DNA of 64,000 bases from Sporosarcina sp. P33 (GTDB lineage: Bacteria; Bacillota; Bacilli; Bacillales_A; Planococcaceae), in NCBI RefSeq assembly GCF_002077155.1, contig NZ_CP015027.1, positions 1,714,501 through 1,778,500 of the forward strand, read 5' to 3'. Within the stretch, counting starts at the first letter, position 1. The number at the start of each line of letters is the position of its first letter. The notes beneath the pieces are model-generated. The model saw only the letters and a list, made by a program, of their open reading frames with translations. It was not told where the DNA came from and made no database searches. This document shows positions 1 through 8,611 of the stretch, piece by piece. The translations under genes and the position numbers were made by a program.

Positions 1-466
1 TCTGTAATTTCATTTCGACAGTGTAATCACCAGTTGCTTCAAACGTTGCACCTTCTAAAAGAAGTTGCGCGCGGGATGACTTTTCCAACCATCTATTCAT
101 GGAAGCTACGACGTCTTCAGATGTCATTTCCTTTTCATTGTGGAACTTGACACCTTTTCTTAATTCAAATGTATACGTAAGTCCATCGTCGCTTTTCTCT
201 ATTGTCTCTGCCAACATAGGTTCTGCCTGTTGTTTACTATTTTGCGCTACAAGTGTTTCGTAAATATTAATCGCAACATCAATTGCATCTGTTGAAGTAG
301 TCAATTGAACATCCAGTGTTGGCGGTTGTGCGCTCATTGCCACTTTTACTTCTCCGCCGTCTGACGCTTCTGATTTTCCTTCTGCTGTTTTCCCGCTATC
401 TTTTCCACACGCCGCTAGCACAAATAATAAAACAAATGCCGACAATAAAATTCCCATTCTTTTCAT
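1..466 (-). CDS. Peptide/nickel-type ABC transporter substrate-binding lipoprotein (SBP family 5), N-terminal part
   Basis: Only the first ~155 codons are present; the frame is open at the left edge. The start ATG (464-466) follows a GGAGG ribosome site at good spacing. The product has a lipoprotein signal (MKRMGILLSAFVLLFVLAAC), a Lys/Ser/Glu-rich linker, then the family-5 opening: QPPTLD, a segment around IYETL, GLTYTFELRKGVKFHN and DVVASMNRW. Family-5 proteins capture oligopeptides or related solutes at the outer membrane face for an ABC importer, whose other subunits must lie outside the window. The next gene upstream is an AbgA-like amidohydrolase on the same strand, 108 bp away, suggesting uptake and hydrolysis of a peptide-like compound. 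The substrate cannot be told. Confidence 0.9.
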   Translation of the reverse strand, partial: MKRMGILLSAFVLLFVLAACGKDSGKTAEGKSEASDGGEVKVAMSAQPPTLDVQLTTSTDAIDVAINIYETLVAQNSKQQAEPMLAETIEKSDDGLTYTFELRKGVKFHNEKEMTSEDVVASMNRWLEKSSRAQLLLEGATFEATGDYTVEMKLQ

Positions 467-574
467 AACTTTTCCTCCAACCTATTATTTTATCAGGATA
501 ATAAAGCGCTTTCATTTCTAGTCAAATTACTTTCTAATCTATTCATCAGCTGCATAATCGAACTATGATTCTAA

Positions 575-1900
575 TTATCTAAATTCGTTTTCAATAGTAA
601 ATTTAGCAATCCCTCCGATGATTTCAATGTAAGCTGCCAAACCAATCTCCAATACTTTTTCATTTATGTCGAACTTCTCATGATGATGACCGGCAGCCAA
701 ATCTGTACCAAAAATCATATACGTACTTAGTCCACCGTTCTCGATCACTTTATTCATCATATATGTTGCGTCTTCTGATCCTATAGGAAATGGTGCACTA
801 TCCAACACTTTATCTACAATTGGAACGTCAGATAGAACTTTTTGAATATAATTCTTCAATTGTTTACTGGATTGACTCGTATTCGCCTCTCCAACAATCT
901 CTACTTTATAGTCAATATCATACATTTGTGCGGCACCTTTAATAATATTCATCGCCTTAGCCACCATATATGTATTGATTTCTGTCGTTTCTCCACGAGT
1001 TTCTACCTGCATTTCAGCAAAAGCGGGAATAATATTACGATCGTACCCTGAGCGTAATTTACCTACGTTTATTTGTGATTGACCTTTACCGCTTCTCGGT
1101 ATGCTATGCAAATTAAGGACTGCGGAAGATGCGGCCAATAAAGCGTTTTTCCCCTCTTCCGGAAAACCACCCGCATGGGAAGCTTTACCTTTGAATACGA
1201 CATTGAATTTCGTAGTGGCAAGAAAGTTATCAATTCCACTGACTACTGTTCCCAAATCAACATTTATACCTACATGCGATGTAAGGAAGAGATCAACGTC
1301 GTCAACAACTCCCGCAGCAACCATTGACTTTGCACCTCTTACTCCTTCTTCAGCAGGTTGGAATATTAATTTATATGTACCTGTAAGCTCCTCGCGATGT
1401 TTTGCCAGATAATTTGCTACGGCAAGTCCAATCGATGTATGTGCGTCATGCCCGCATGCATGCATCTCCCCTTCGTGGATGGAGGCAAAGTTTTGCTCCA
1501 CTGGCACATGACTGATGTCAACGCTTTCATTAATATGAAGCGCATCCATATCAAAACGAATACCGACAGTGGGACCCGGTTTATTCATTCGGATTGTTCC
1601 TACGACCCCTGTGTAGCCGCCAGTAAAATAATTTACCCACTTTCTATTTGCGCCTTCATCAATTGCCCTCTGTTCATGCCGGGCCAGTATCTCATGGGGG
1701 GGAACACCCATACGTGACTGTTCATCGATAACCTCTTTACCAAGTTGTAATTCATAACCAAGAGCTTCTAATTCATCTGCCACAATAGATGCAGTTCTGA
1801 ACTCCAGCCAACCGGGTTCTGCATACTTATGGAGATCCCGGCGCCAACGAGTCATTAAAGGGATCAACTCATCGATACACCGAGCTTGTTGACTAACCAT
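575..1900 (-). CDS. M20 family amidohydrolase, AbgA-like (aminobenzoyl-glutamate hydrolase subunit A type)
   Basis: This 441-residue product matches the AbgA branch of M20 metallopeptidases along its length. Near the N-terminus it has WRRDLHKYAEPGWLEFRTA and an SRMGVPP motif typical of AbgA. The metal-binding segments follow: RFDMDAL, HACGHDAHT (Cys-Gly-His-Asp), QPAEEGVRGA, and GHHHEKFDINE near the C-terminus. AbgA works with AbgB in E. coli to cleave p-aminobenzoyl-glutamate; no AbgB is seen here, so the substrate may be another N-acyl amino acid or dipeptide. The ATG start has an AAGG-type site just upstream. It lies between a peptide-binding lipoprotein gene and a regulator gene, all on the minus strand. 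Confidence 0.88.
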   Translation of the reverse strand: MVSQQARCIDELIPLMTRWRRDLHKYAEPGWLEFRTASIVADELEALGYELQLGKEVIDEQSRMGVPPHEILARHEQRAIDEGANRKWVNYFTGGYTGVVGTIRMNKPGPTVGIRFDMDALHINESVDISHVPVEQNFASIHEGEMHACGHDAHTSIGLAVANYLAKHREELTGTYKLIFQPAEEGVRGAKSMVAAGVVDDVDLFLTSHVGINVDLGTVVSGIDNFLATTKFNVVFKGKASHAGGFPEEGKNALLAASSAVLNLHSIPRSGKGQSQINVGKLRSGYDRNIIPAFAEMQVETRGETTEINTYMVAKAMNIIKGAAQMYDIDYKVEIVGEANTSQSSKQLKNYIQKVLSDVPIVDKVLDSAPFPIGSEDATYMMNKVIENGGLSTYMIFGTDLAAGHHHEKFDINEKVLEIGLAAYIEIIGGIAKFTIENEFR

Positions 1901-2012
1901 ATAAAACCTTCTCTCCTTTTATATTAAAGGACATTTCCTTTATCGTTCCGTTAATGGTAATTTGAATTTATACTATTGTCAATACTTTTTAATAAATTTG
2001 CAAATAACAAAA

Positions 2013-2065
2013 GATACCAATAGCTCGGAACCTGTAAATTTCACAGGTCCCAAACTATTGGTATC
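2013..2065 (-). terminator. Long hairpin terminator after the 2114-3406 regulator
   Basis: The outer arms GATACCAATAG (2013-2023) and CTATTGGTATC (2055-2065) pair perfectly, with a second inner stem (CCTGT/ACAGG). On the minus strand the hairpin is followed by a T-rich run. It ends the regulator transcript and separates it from the amidohydrolase gene. Confidence 0.75.
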
Positions 2066-2113
2066 TCAATACTGACATGTATGCAATGTTCTTTATCTGT
2101 AAGTCATCTGCTT

Positions 2114-3406
2114 TTACATAAATTGCAGCTCATAGACCTTGCGTGGTCTGCCGCGCTGGCCGGATTGTTCCTCACCGGTTATTTTGGCTAATCCGACATT
2201 TTCTAACTCGGTAAGTATTCTTCTGGCATTACGCTCTGTACTATTCATCCAAGAGGCCAACTCTTTGGATGTAAGCTGGCTTTTTCTATAGTGAAGAGCC
2301 ATTGAATAAATTCTATCTACTGTGACGGGACCGATTTCAGCAGCTTCCAGTAATTCATTCCACTCACTGCTAACCTTCCGATTATCATAAGAAATAGAGT
2401 GCTCATGTCCTTCAGATTCTGTGATCTTTTTATTTTCATCTACAAAAACAATACTTTTCTTTTCTTTTCCTCTGACATATTGAATCGCTAACCGGGCGTT
2501 TTGTTCAGCTTCCAAGGATGTAATCCCATAACCAAGACCAATCCGTATTTCAAGTTTACTTTGCACCTCTGCTTCCGTAATTAAATCAAACAGTGAATCT
2601 TCGCTTAGCTGAAGCTCCATTTCTCCTCTTGTTGTGTAGAGAAAGTAGCGGCCGTCCCCTATTTCTACAAACGATCCGTTAATGCGTTCAGCATAGTTTA
2701 GAAGCAGTTTTTTCAGTTCTAATTCGTGGTATTTCATTTTATACGAAAAGTTTCCTTCCCAGCCGATTTGGAAAATTTCAATCGCTATAATGGCAACTTG
2801 CGCTTTACGGTACCATTGTGATACCCCTCTTTGCTTTAAATATTGGATAATTAGACGAACTGCGATAACATCGGGAGCCACTTTATAGCACGGTATTCCT
2901 AATTGTTGCAGTTTCTTATGTACCGCATTTACACACGTGATCGCCGCATCAATCTGGCCTTCCTCGAATGCTTGCAAATGAAAATCAATAATTTCATTGA
3001 CTGGATGGTATCCCTTATAAGGAAAAGCGCGTACCGTCAGTAGATTCAGAGGTGTTTGAGCTTGGACATCCTTAATCTGAATCGTGTCCAAACTTATGGA
3101 GCGGAAAATTTTCTGCTCCTGCAGCTGGGCTTCTAAAAGCGTTTTATTAAGACTATTGCTATTTAAAGGTGCATAAAGTCCTTCCTCTTCCAAAATCAAT
3201 TGATTAGTTACTGCATAGTCGTAGGGAGCCTGACCAGAAAAGAACCATTGATCTACATATTTTTTATTCGCTGAAATAATTTCTTGTGTTTCTTCCATTT
3301 CTATGTACGGAAATGGAAGAAGCATGATTTCATCAAATTCTTTTACCGCGTTCTGTATAATCTTTATAGAATGACTAGGTCCTATTACACCTAAACGAAT
3401 TTTCAA
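2114..3406 (-). CDS. One-component transcriptional regulator with GGDEF/GTP-cyclohydrolase-III-like middle domain and C-terminal winged helix
   Basis: The 430-residue product is a paralogue of the 17423-18688 product. Residues ~1-70 form an alpha/beta segment beginning IRLGVIGPSH. Residues ~120-190 contain FHLQAFEEGQIDAAITCVNAVHKKL, shared in kind with the paralogue. Residues ~200-325 look like a degenerate nucleotide-cyclase-fold domain (VAIIAIEIF...IRIGLGYGITSLEAEQNARLAI). The C-terminus is a winged helix ending in GRPRKVYEL. The start is TTG, 8 nt after AAAGGGGGG. The gene sits upstream of the AbgA-like hydrolase but a strong hairpin separates them. The effector is unknown; regulation of peptide or N-acyl amino acid use is an inference from position. 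Confidence 0.7.
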   Translation of the reverse strand: MKIRLGVIGPSHSIKIIQNAVKEFDEIMLLPFPYIEMEETQEIISANKKYVDQWFFSGQAPYDYAVTNQLILEEEGLYAPLNSNSLNKTLLEAQLQEQKIFRSISLDTIQIKDVQAQTPLNLLTVRAFPYKGYHPVNEIIDFHLQAFEEGQIDAAITCVNAVHKKLQQLGIPCYKVAPDVIAVRLIIQYLKQRGVSQWYRKAQVAIIAIEIFQIGWEGNFSYKMKYHELELKKLLLNYAERINGSFVEIGDGRYFLYTTRGEMELQLSEDSLFDLITEAEVQSKLEIRIGLGYGITSLEAEQNARLAIQYVRGKEKKSIVFVDENKKITESEGHEHSISYDNRKVSSEWNELLEAAEIGPVTVDRIYSMALHYRKSQLTSKELASWMNSTERNARRILTELENVGLAKITGEEQSGQRGRPRKVYELQFM

Positions 3407-3429
3407 TTACATATCCCCCCTTTCACATC

Positions 3430-4293
3430 CTAGTATTGGTTAGAATTAGCCGATAAATGTTGATGAATGAATCCAGCCACAGTCTTCTTATACGCAACCC
3501 TCTCCATCACAAATGCCTCCCCATGATTTGCACCATCCACTAATATCAGTTCCGTCTCACTCTTCGTCATTGCATAAAGCTCCTTCGTCATATCTGTCGG
3601 TACAAATGTATCTGCTTGTCCGTGAATATAAAGTATCGGCACAGTTGCCCGCCGTACTGCACCTAGCGCATCCGCTTCCCTCAATGAATAGCCCGCTTTC
3701 GCATTCGTCAATAAACTCATATTATCAAGCAGCGGAAATGCCGGCAAATGAAACATCCTGTCCAGTTGATAAGCAAACAGCCGATAAACGGACTGGTACG
3801 GGCTGTCCGCAATGCTAGCCTTTACTTGCTTCGGCAATTGTTCACCGCTTGCCATCAGTACTGTTGCAGCGCCCATCGATAAACCATGGTAGACTACTTC
3901 AGTATCAGGACCCATTGCCAAGCAACTTCGTCCAGTCTATTACATCCAGGCGATCAGGCCAGCCGAATCCATACTAGTCTCCCCCGCTTTTTCCGTGTCC
4001 TCTTGCATTTGGCATAAAGATATTGAATCCTAATTCCTCATAATAATACTGCCCATATAGCCCCATTTGTTTTGCATGCCCTAGGTAACCATGCGTCAGA
4101 ATGACTAATTTATCGGCCGTCTGTTTGGCAGGCAAGTAATAGCCTATTAAATCTAAAACCATCCCTTGACGTCATATGCATTTCTTCAAAGTCCTGTCTG
4201 TCAGGAAATCTTTAAGTCCACGTTTGATGGCCAGATTATAGAAGAAAAAAGAGACTAAGAGTATTAGTACCTTCTTCCATCCTATTTTTTCAT
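3430..4293 (-). pseudogene. Broken alpha/beta-hydrolase (YqkD-like / cephalosporin-deacetylase-like membrane-anchored hydrolase)
   Basis: Pieces of one gene lie in several frames. An N-terminal membrane segment (about 4190-4293) reads VLILLVSFFFYNLAIKRG, but its ATG at 4291-4293 is followed by an early stop in its own frame. Next come QDFEEMHMTSRDG and, in another frame from about 4162, LDLIGYYLPAKQ with THGYLGHAKQM (oxyanion region). A TAG at 3974-3976 interrupts RGHGKSGGD, after which YGFGWPDRLDVIDWTKLL continues in frame. A further frameshift near 3921-3930 leads to VVYHGLSMGAATV (nucleophile elbow GLSMG) and the C-terminal catalytic region ILYIHGQADTFVP and GANHGEAF. With at least three lesions and apparent loss between FYNLAIKRG and QDFEEM, an intact product of the usual ~300 residues is not possible. 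Confidence 0.8.
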
Positions 4294-4373
4294 TTCTCTA
4301 CATTCTTTCCACCAGTGTATTTATTCATATTATACATCGGAAGCAAACTATACGTCAGAAGAAATTCATGAGA

Positions 4374-4410
4374 AAAGCCCCAACAAATGAATTTCATTCG
4401 TTGGGGCTTA
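4374..4410 (-). terminator. Intrinsic terminator after the YfhE-like gene
   Basis: AAGCCCCAAC and its complement GTTGGGGCTT flank a loop whose inner bases also pair (AATG/CATT). On the minus strand it follows the 4420-4563 gene by about 10 bp and is followed by a TTTTC tail. Confidence 0.8.
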
Positions 4411-4419
4411 AAATGGCTA

Positions 4420-4563
4420 TCAGCTTTTTGGTTTTTCATTGTTTTCGTTCTCGGCCGCCTTGTCTGCCCGTTTATAATCTTTGGCGTACAATACTTCCTG
4501 CGCAGATGAAAGGCCGTTGTTCTTATCAGTCAGTGTTTTGTGCGGCTGTTTGTTTTCACTCAA
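4420..4563 (-). CDS. YfhE-like small protein
   Basis: A 47-codon gene with start TTG at 4561-4563 preceded by AAAGGAGTG and ending in TGA at 4420-4422. The product starts MSENKQPHKTLTDKNN and carries LSSAQEVLYAKDYKRADKAA, which I recognise as the signature of the small YfhE family (short soluble proteins of Bacillaceae with unknown function). The remainder is charged and hydrophilic. A clean terminator follows. The family assignment rests on that short motif, so it is moderately sure; the existence of the gene is well supported by ribosome site, codon pattern and terminator. Confidence 0.7.
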   Translation of the reverse strand: MSENKQPHKTLTDKNNGLSSAQEVLYAKDYKRADKAAENENNEKPKS

Positions 4564-4642
4564 GTCTCAACACTCCTTTCCGTCATATTTGTATTCTTCC
4601 ACGAACCGACGAAATTAAACATACCAAGCCAGTCAGCGATCT

Positions 4643-4671
4643 TTGGCATTTTTTCTGAAATATCGTATACT
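4643..4671 (+). promoter_or_regulatory. SigA-type promoter of the OsmC gene
   Basis: TTGGCA at 4643-4648 and TATACT at 4666-4671 are separated by exactly 17 bp. The OsmC start codon lies 22 bp further on, with AAAAGGAG in between. Confidence 0.65.
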
Positions 4672-4693
4672 AACTGCAAAAGGAGCTGATCGT

Positions 4694-5083
4694 ATGATAT
4701 TCCACATGACAGAACACGGTTTTGAAACTGAAACAGAGTTTGGAAAGTTACATATTTCCTCCGATGAAGAAAAAGGATTCCGCCCCTACCAGCTGATGGT
4801 TGCTTCGATTGCAGTGTGCGGAGGCGGTGTAATGCGGAAAATTCTTGATAAAATGCGTATGCCTGCAGATGATATCGCAGTCGATGTGAAGGAAGTGGTA
4901 CGTTCGCAGGATGATGCAAGCCGCATCTTGAAAATGCACCTTCATTTCACAGTCACCGGCTCCAATATTACGGAAGATAAAATGCCCCGCGTTATGGAAC
5001 TGACAGAGAAGAACTGTTCGATGCTGCAATCTGTGATCGGCTGTATCGATGTGGTAAAGACGTTTGAGATCGACACAAAATAA
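4694..5083 (+). CDS. OsmC family protein
   Basis: A 129-residue product when started at the ATG at 4694, which follows AAAAGGAG; the longer frame upstream begins inside the promoter and is rejected. The sequence shows the OsmC/Ohr layout: an N-terminal beta segment, GFRPYQLMVASIAVCGGGVMRKIL with the first reactive cysteine, and a second cysteine in ELTEKNCSMLQSVIG. Members are small cytosolic dimers that reduce organic hydroperoxides through the two cysteines or act on other thiol-reactive compounds. The gene is monocistronic between its own promoter and terminator. The physiological substrate is not evident. Confidence 0.85.
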   Translation: MIFHMTEHGFETETEFGKLHISSDEEKGFRPYQLMVASIAVCGGGVMRKILDKMRMPADDIAVDVKEVVRSQDDASRILKMHLHFTVTGSNITEDKMPRVMELTEKNCSMLQSVIGCIDVVKTFEIDTK

Positions 5084-5088
5084 TGCTT

Positions 5089-5126
5089 AAAAAACCGACA
5101 GAACGCGATTTCTGTCGGTTTTTTAT
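5089..5126 (+). terminator. Intrinsic terminator of the OsmC gene
   Basis: AAAAACCGACAGAA pairs with TTCTGTCGGTTTTT around a 6-nt loop, a few bases after the stop codon. Confidence 0.88.
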
Positions 5127-5197
5127 TAGTTCAATTTCTATTCATTTCCAAATTATTCATGTACAATTAAGTATATAAACAAAGGGAGGTCCATCGT

Positions 5198-6553
5198 ATG
5201 AAAAACAAACTTATCGGAGCACTAATTGCTCTGCTGATTTTTGCGGCTGTGCCTTTTCAAGTACAGGCTGACGCATCATTTACTGATGTAGATAAACATT
5301 GGGCCAAGGAAGAAATTATGTATTTAGCGGATCGACATATTATCGGCGGCTTTCCGGACGGTACCTTTAAGCCGAATGATCCAATTACACGTGCCCAAGC
5401 CTCTTCCATGCTTGTAAAAGCACTAAAGATTCCACTCGTAAAAAATCCGACCGTCAAGTTTAAGGATGTCACAAAAAATTCATCGTACTACCAAATTCTT
5501 GCCACAGTAAATGAAAAAGGAATCATGCGCGGGGACAACGGTTTCATGCGTCCCGGCGAAGATACTTCACGTGCTCACATGGCTGCGATCATCCGTCGTT
5601 CATTTACTATTCCTGTCGATCACCAGGCAACATTTGTTGACGTATCGCCTGCACATTGGTCATTCCCTGACATCAACGGTATTGCTAAAAAAGGAATCAC
5701 CGGCGGATCCGATGGGAAATATATGCCGGCAGACTCTGTTACACGTGCGCAGTTTTCAGCGTTTTTAGTGCGTGCACTGGATGATTCCATGAAGCTTGGA
5801 GACTACCATTCATATGTAAGTGTCAAAGGAAAGAAAATTGAACAGAATGGCTTCTCTTATACCATTGCAAAAAACAAAACTTCTGCTAAGTTATTTAAAG
5901 AGAATCAAAAAACAGGAACACGTTCTGCTATATTAGACAGCGCGGCTATGCCTGATAATGGCATAAACCGGGAACTGCTTATGCCAGGTTATCAAATGGT
6001 GCTGTATAACGATGATCTGTATATTCCGTATTGGAACTTGATTAACCCCGAAACCAAAATACCTGCCGGCTATGGTCTGGTAAAAATTAATGTAAATGAC
6101 TGGAGATACACAATCGGCAGCATTCCAATCGATCAAAAGTTCCGCAACATGTTTATTTGGAACGACCGTATTTACTATACGCTGGAAAAGAATAAGGACC
6201 GCGTTTTCGATTCTACATTCGATCCAAACACGCCAATTGATGATCCTTTGACGCTGTATTCTATCGCCATGGATGGTAAAAACAAAAAGACATTATTGAA
6301 CTTTACTGCACGTGTAATTTTTGACGAAGTGGAAGCCACTTCAAAAACCAATCGAGTAAGCCAAAACAATAAGTCTGTGGCGTTCGATCTATCTGCCATG
6401 TACTACTTTAACAAAACAGGTGTTTATAAGTATAATCTGCTGGATAAAAAGACAAGCAAGATCTCAAACGTCCTGGCAAAAGACATGGAAATCACAGCTT
6501 CGCAGTTAGTTGTAACTGACCAGGCTGGAAAGAAACATACCCTGAAGAAATAA
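5198..6553 (+). CDS. S-layer-homology (SLH) domain surface protein with C-terminal DUF5050-like region
   Basis: The ATG at 5198 follows GGGAGG. The 451-residue product has a Sec signal peptide (LIGALIALLIFAAVPFQVQA, cleavage near residue 25). Three SLH repeats follow, at about residues 26-85 (FTDVDKHWAKEEI...GGFPDGTFKPNDPITRAQ), 86-145 (FKDVTKNSSYYQ...RPGEDTSRAHMA) and 147-200 (FVDVSPAHWSFPDI...GGSDGKYMPADSVTRAQ). SLH triplets bind pyruvylated secondary wall polymer. The C-terminal half has repeated YNDDLYIPYWN and WNDRIYYT-type strands resembling DUF5050 beta-propeller modules. It is a stand-alone gene with its own terminator. The role of the C-terminal half is unknown. Confidence 0.88.
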   Translation: MKNKLIGALIALLIFAAVPFQVQADASFTDVDKHWAKEEIMYLADRHIIGGFPDGTFKPNDPITRAQASSMLVKALKIPLVKNPTVKFKDVTKNSSYYQILATVNEKGIMRGDNGFMRPGEDTSRAHMAAIIRRSFTIPVDHQATFVDVSPAHWSFPDINGIAKKGITGGSDGKYMPADSVTRAQFSAFLVRALDDSMKLGDYHSYVSVKGKKIEQNGFSYTIAKNKTSAKLFKENQKTGTRSAILDSAAMPDNGINRELLMPGYQMVLYNDDLYIPYWNLINPETKIPAGYGLVKINVNDWRYTIGSIPIDQKFRNMFIWNDRIYYTLEKNKDRVFDSTFDPNTPIDDPLTLYSIAMDGKNKKTLLNFTARVIFDEVEATSKTNRVSQNNKSVAFDLSAMYYFNKTGVYKYNLLDKKTSKISNVLAKDMEITASQLVVTDQAGKKHTLKK

Positions 6554-6555
6554 TT

Positions 6556-6595
6556 AAAACGGCATGCCTCTGTATTGGAAGGCATGCCGTTTTTC
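6556..6595. terminator. Terminator between converging genes
   Basis: AAAACGGCATGCCT and AGGCATGCCGTTTT form a 14-bp perfect stem. It serves the SLH gene on the plus strand and, with A-rich flanks giving T runs on both strands, could also end the minus-strand operon whose last stop codon overlaps it. Confidence 0.88.
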
Positions 6596-6960
6596 TATCG
6601 GTCTATCAAGAGCTTCGCAACCGCGCGAATCAGTAATTGGCCAATTAGCAATACAAAAGCAGTAAGCAAGATAACAACATCCCGGCCCAACGGTTTGAAC
6701 CACCCTCCGTCGTCAATAATGAAAGTCTTCGCTAACAGCAACGAGATGACTGCTGTGAGTATATTGACCGGGAAAACAAAACGAAGCTTGATCAAGCCCG
6801 ACAAACCGCCGGTCACTAAAACAAATAAAACAGATGCCAGCAGCAGATACGAAGCTTCTTCACGCTTAACATACTGCCCATACTCATAGAAATGAAATAA
6901 GAACGGCGCCGGTATTAGAGTCATAATAAGCCATGCTATTTTCAAGCGTTGTCTCGTCAA
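6595..6960 (-). CDS. Four-TM membrane protein, partner of the PstS-like protein
   Basis: A 121-residue product starting at a TTG that follows GGGGGAA, four bases after the stop of the PstS-like gene, so it is translationally linked. Four hydrophobic segments can be seen at about residues 8-28, 37-60, 64-86 and 95-115. No family is recognised. It is the last gene of an apparent operon XRE regulator / PstS-like / this protein. A partner or stabiliser of the membrane-anchored binding protein is a plausible but untested role. Confidence 0.72.
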   Translation of the reverse strand: MTRQRLKIAWLIMTLIPAPFLFHFYEYGQYVKREEASYLLLASVLFVLVTGGLSGLIKLRFVFPVNILTAVISLLLAKTFIIDDGGWFKPLGRDVVILLTAFVLLIGQLLIRAVAKLLIDR

Positions 6961-6964
6961 TATA

Positions 6965-8137
6965 TTATTCCCCCATTTGTTCTTTTATTGGCACATAGCC
7001 GACTTTCTCCACTAATTCCTGCCCTTGCGCTGAAACCATCCATTCGATGAACTTCCCGACGTTTGGATTTTTCGTACCCGCCGTAACAATATAAAACTCT
7101 GAAGCAATTGGATATTCATCACTGCGGATTGTTTCCTTCGTCGGCTTCACTCCATCAATCGCGAGGAGCTTAATCTCTTCATTACCGACCATTTCCGTGG
7201 AGTAATAGCGGAATGTATAGCCAATGGCATTTTTGTAGTTTCGATACTTTGAGACTTCTGAAATTATACCGCCCATTCCTTCCGACACATTTTCTTTCGG
7301 AGCATCCATAATTGGAATATCTCCCATCAACCGTTCTAATGCGGTTTGACTTCCGCTGTCTGCAGGTCGCTGGAATGCACGAATCGGTTCATTTATGCCC
7401 CCAACTTCATCCCAATTCGTAATGTTGCCTGCATAAATCCCTTGTATTTGTTTCAGTTCCAGGCCGTTTATCGGATTCTTTTGATTTACAAAGAAAACAA
7501 ATGCTTCCCGTCCGACCGGCGTCAGCTTCAATTCAAGGCCTTTCTCCTTCGCCACTTTTAATTGAGCATCTGAAGGTCCTGCAGCCAGAATCATATCGAC
7601 TTTGCCATTGAACAAATTATCATAGGCAACTGGTGTTGTATTGGCCATTACTTCGCTGTCGTATGGATTATATTCTTTTTCCGGATAGACTGCTTGAACG
7701 AATGCCGCGTATAACGGGTACAGCGCTGTAGCTCCGTCTATTCGCGGCAAATGGTTCTCAAACTGTACTGTTGCCTCTTCCTTCAGCGAGACAAGTTTTG
7801 ATTCCCGGTCAAACGCAAAAGGCTCATAGTAGTACACATCTACTTCCGCACCCACCGTGGAAATACTGGCTTTATATAACTGCATCGCAGGCCAGACTGC
7901 CGCGCCAATAATGACAGCTCCTGCAATGAGTCCAAACCAACGTTTTCGCTGTTTTGTGCTGAAATAATGGAACAGCATCATAACAATCCATATATACAAC
8001 ATGATAACCCCGGCAATCACCAATGGAATGTAGTGAATCAGCCCCATAAACAACAAGTAGAATGAACCGATTGCTGTAAAAAACAGAAATCCTATCAATA
8101 GAAATACCGCAAATGCCAAAGACGTAATCATACGCAT
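6965..8137 (-). CDS. Membrane-anchored PstS-like phosphate-binding protein
   Basis: The 390-residue product starts with three hydrophobic helices (about residues 5-30, 35-58 and 69-88) instead of a lipoprotein signal. From ~residue 130 it has PstS-family landmarks: IDGATALYPLYAAFV, a loop around DMILAAGPSDAQ, GIYAGNITNWDEVGG, AFQRPADSGSQTALERLM and a C-terminal EFYIVTAGTKN region. In the family these loops bind an oxyanion such as phosphate. No pstCAB transporter genes are nearby. The gene lies between an XRE regulator and a 4-TM protein with only a few bases between them. A sensory or binding role at the membrane is more likely than transport, but this is inference. Confidence 0.8.
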   Translation of the reverse strand: MRMITSLAFAVFLLIGFLFFTAIGSFYLLFMGLIHYIPLVIAGVIMLYIWIVMMLFHYFSTKQRKRWFGLIAGAVIIGAAVWPAMQLYKASISTVGAEVDVYYYEPFAFDRESKLVSLKEEATVQFENHLPRIDGATALYPLYAAFVQAVYPEKEYNPYDSEVMANTTPVAYDNLFNGKVDMILAAGPSDAQLKVAKEKGLELKLTPVGREAFVFFVNQKNPINGLELKQIQGIYAGNITNWDEVGGINEPIRAFQRPADSGSQTALERLMGDIPIMDAPKENVSEGMGGIISEVSKYRNYKNAIGYTFRYYSTEMVGNEEIKLLAIDGVKPTKETIRSDEYPIASEFYIVTAGTKNPNVGKFIEWMVSAQGQELVEKVGYVPIKEQMGE

Positions 8138-8143
8138 CCCCCT

Positions 8144-8596
8144 TTATTTCTCGCTTAATTCATCCAAACGTTGCCAGGCTTCTTCTTCATCAAACGAGCT
8201 GTACCAGCGGTAATGTTCTTCGTCTAAAATACGATAATGCTGACTGATCAAGTTTTGCTGCAGACGGAAGCGCCCTTTAGTTTCCAGCTCCCGCCACCAC
8301 ACTTTTCCTCCCATCGACTGATCCATCCGGCGGTCAATACCGTTATGTGCAATCGTCTCCAGCACCTCAAGCGGATCACCGCCAACTGCCGCCTGCAATA
8401 CATCACTGTCCCTAAATAATGCACACACTGCGATAACAGCTGTCCAACTCGCAGAAGCCCTTCCCTTTTCTATCTGGAGTAATGTTTTTTTGGATAGACC
8501 GAGTACATCCGCCATCTTTTGCTGGGAATACTCTTTTTCCAAACGGATCACCCGTAACTTAAGAGATAGTAATTCTATTAGCTGCTGTTGATTCAT
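8144..8596 (-). CDS. XRE/Cro-type HTH transcriptional regulator
   Basis: The 150-residue product has an XRE helix-turn-helix at about residues 10-65 (LRVIRLEKEYSQQKMADVLGL, then SKKTLLQIEKGRASASW). The rest is a Trp/Arg/Glu-rich domain of unknown fold (GGKVWWRELETKGRFRLQQNL...HYRWYSSFDEEEAWQRL). It is first in the operon with the PstS-like and 4-TM genes (6-bp gap). A perfect 42-bp palindrome covers the -10 region of its probable promoter, which points to autoregulation. The divergent NSS transporter may share the same control. Confidence 0.82.
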   Translation of the reverse strand: MNQQQLIELLSLKLRVIRLEKEYSQQKMADVLGLSKKTLLQIEKGRASASWTAVIAVCALFRDSDVLQAAVGGDPLEVLETIAHNGIDRRMDQSMGGKVWWRELETKGRFRLQQNLISQHYRILDEEHYRWYSSFDEEEAWQRLDELSEK

Positions 8597-8611
8597 ATGG
8601 TCACCTCATAG

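Noticed and set aside
4368..4919. Overlapping open frames of 96 and 119 codons around the terminator and OsmC promoter
   Set aside because: They cross a terminator, a promoter and the OsmC frame, and the products show no recognisable pattern.
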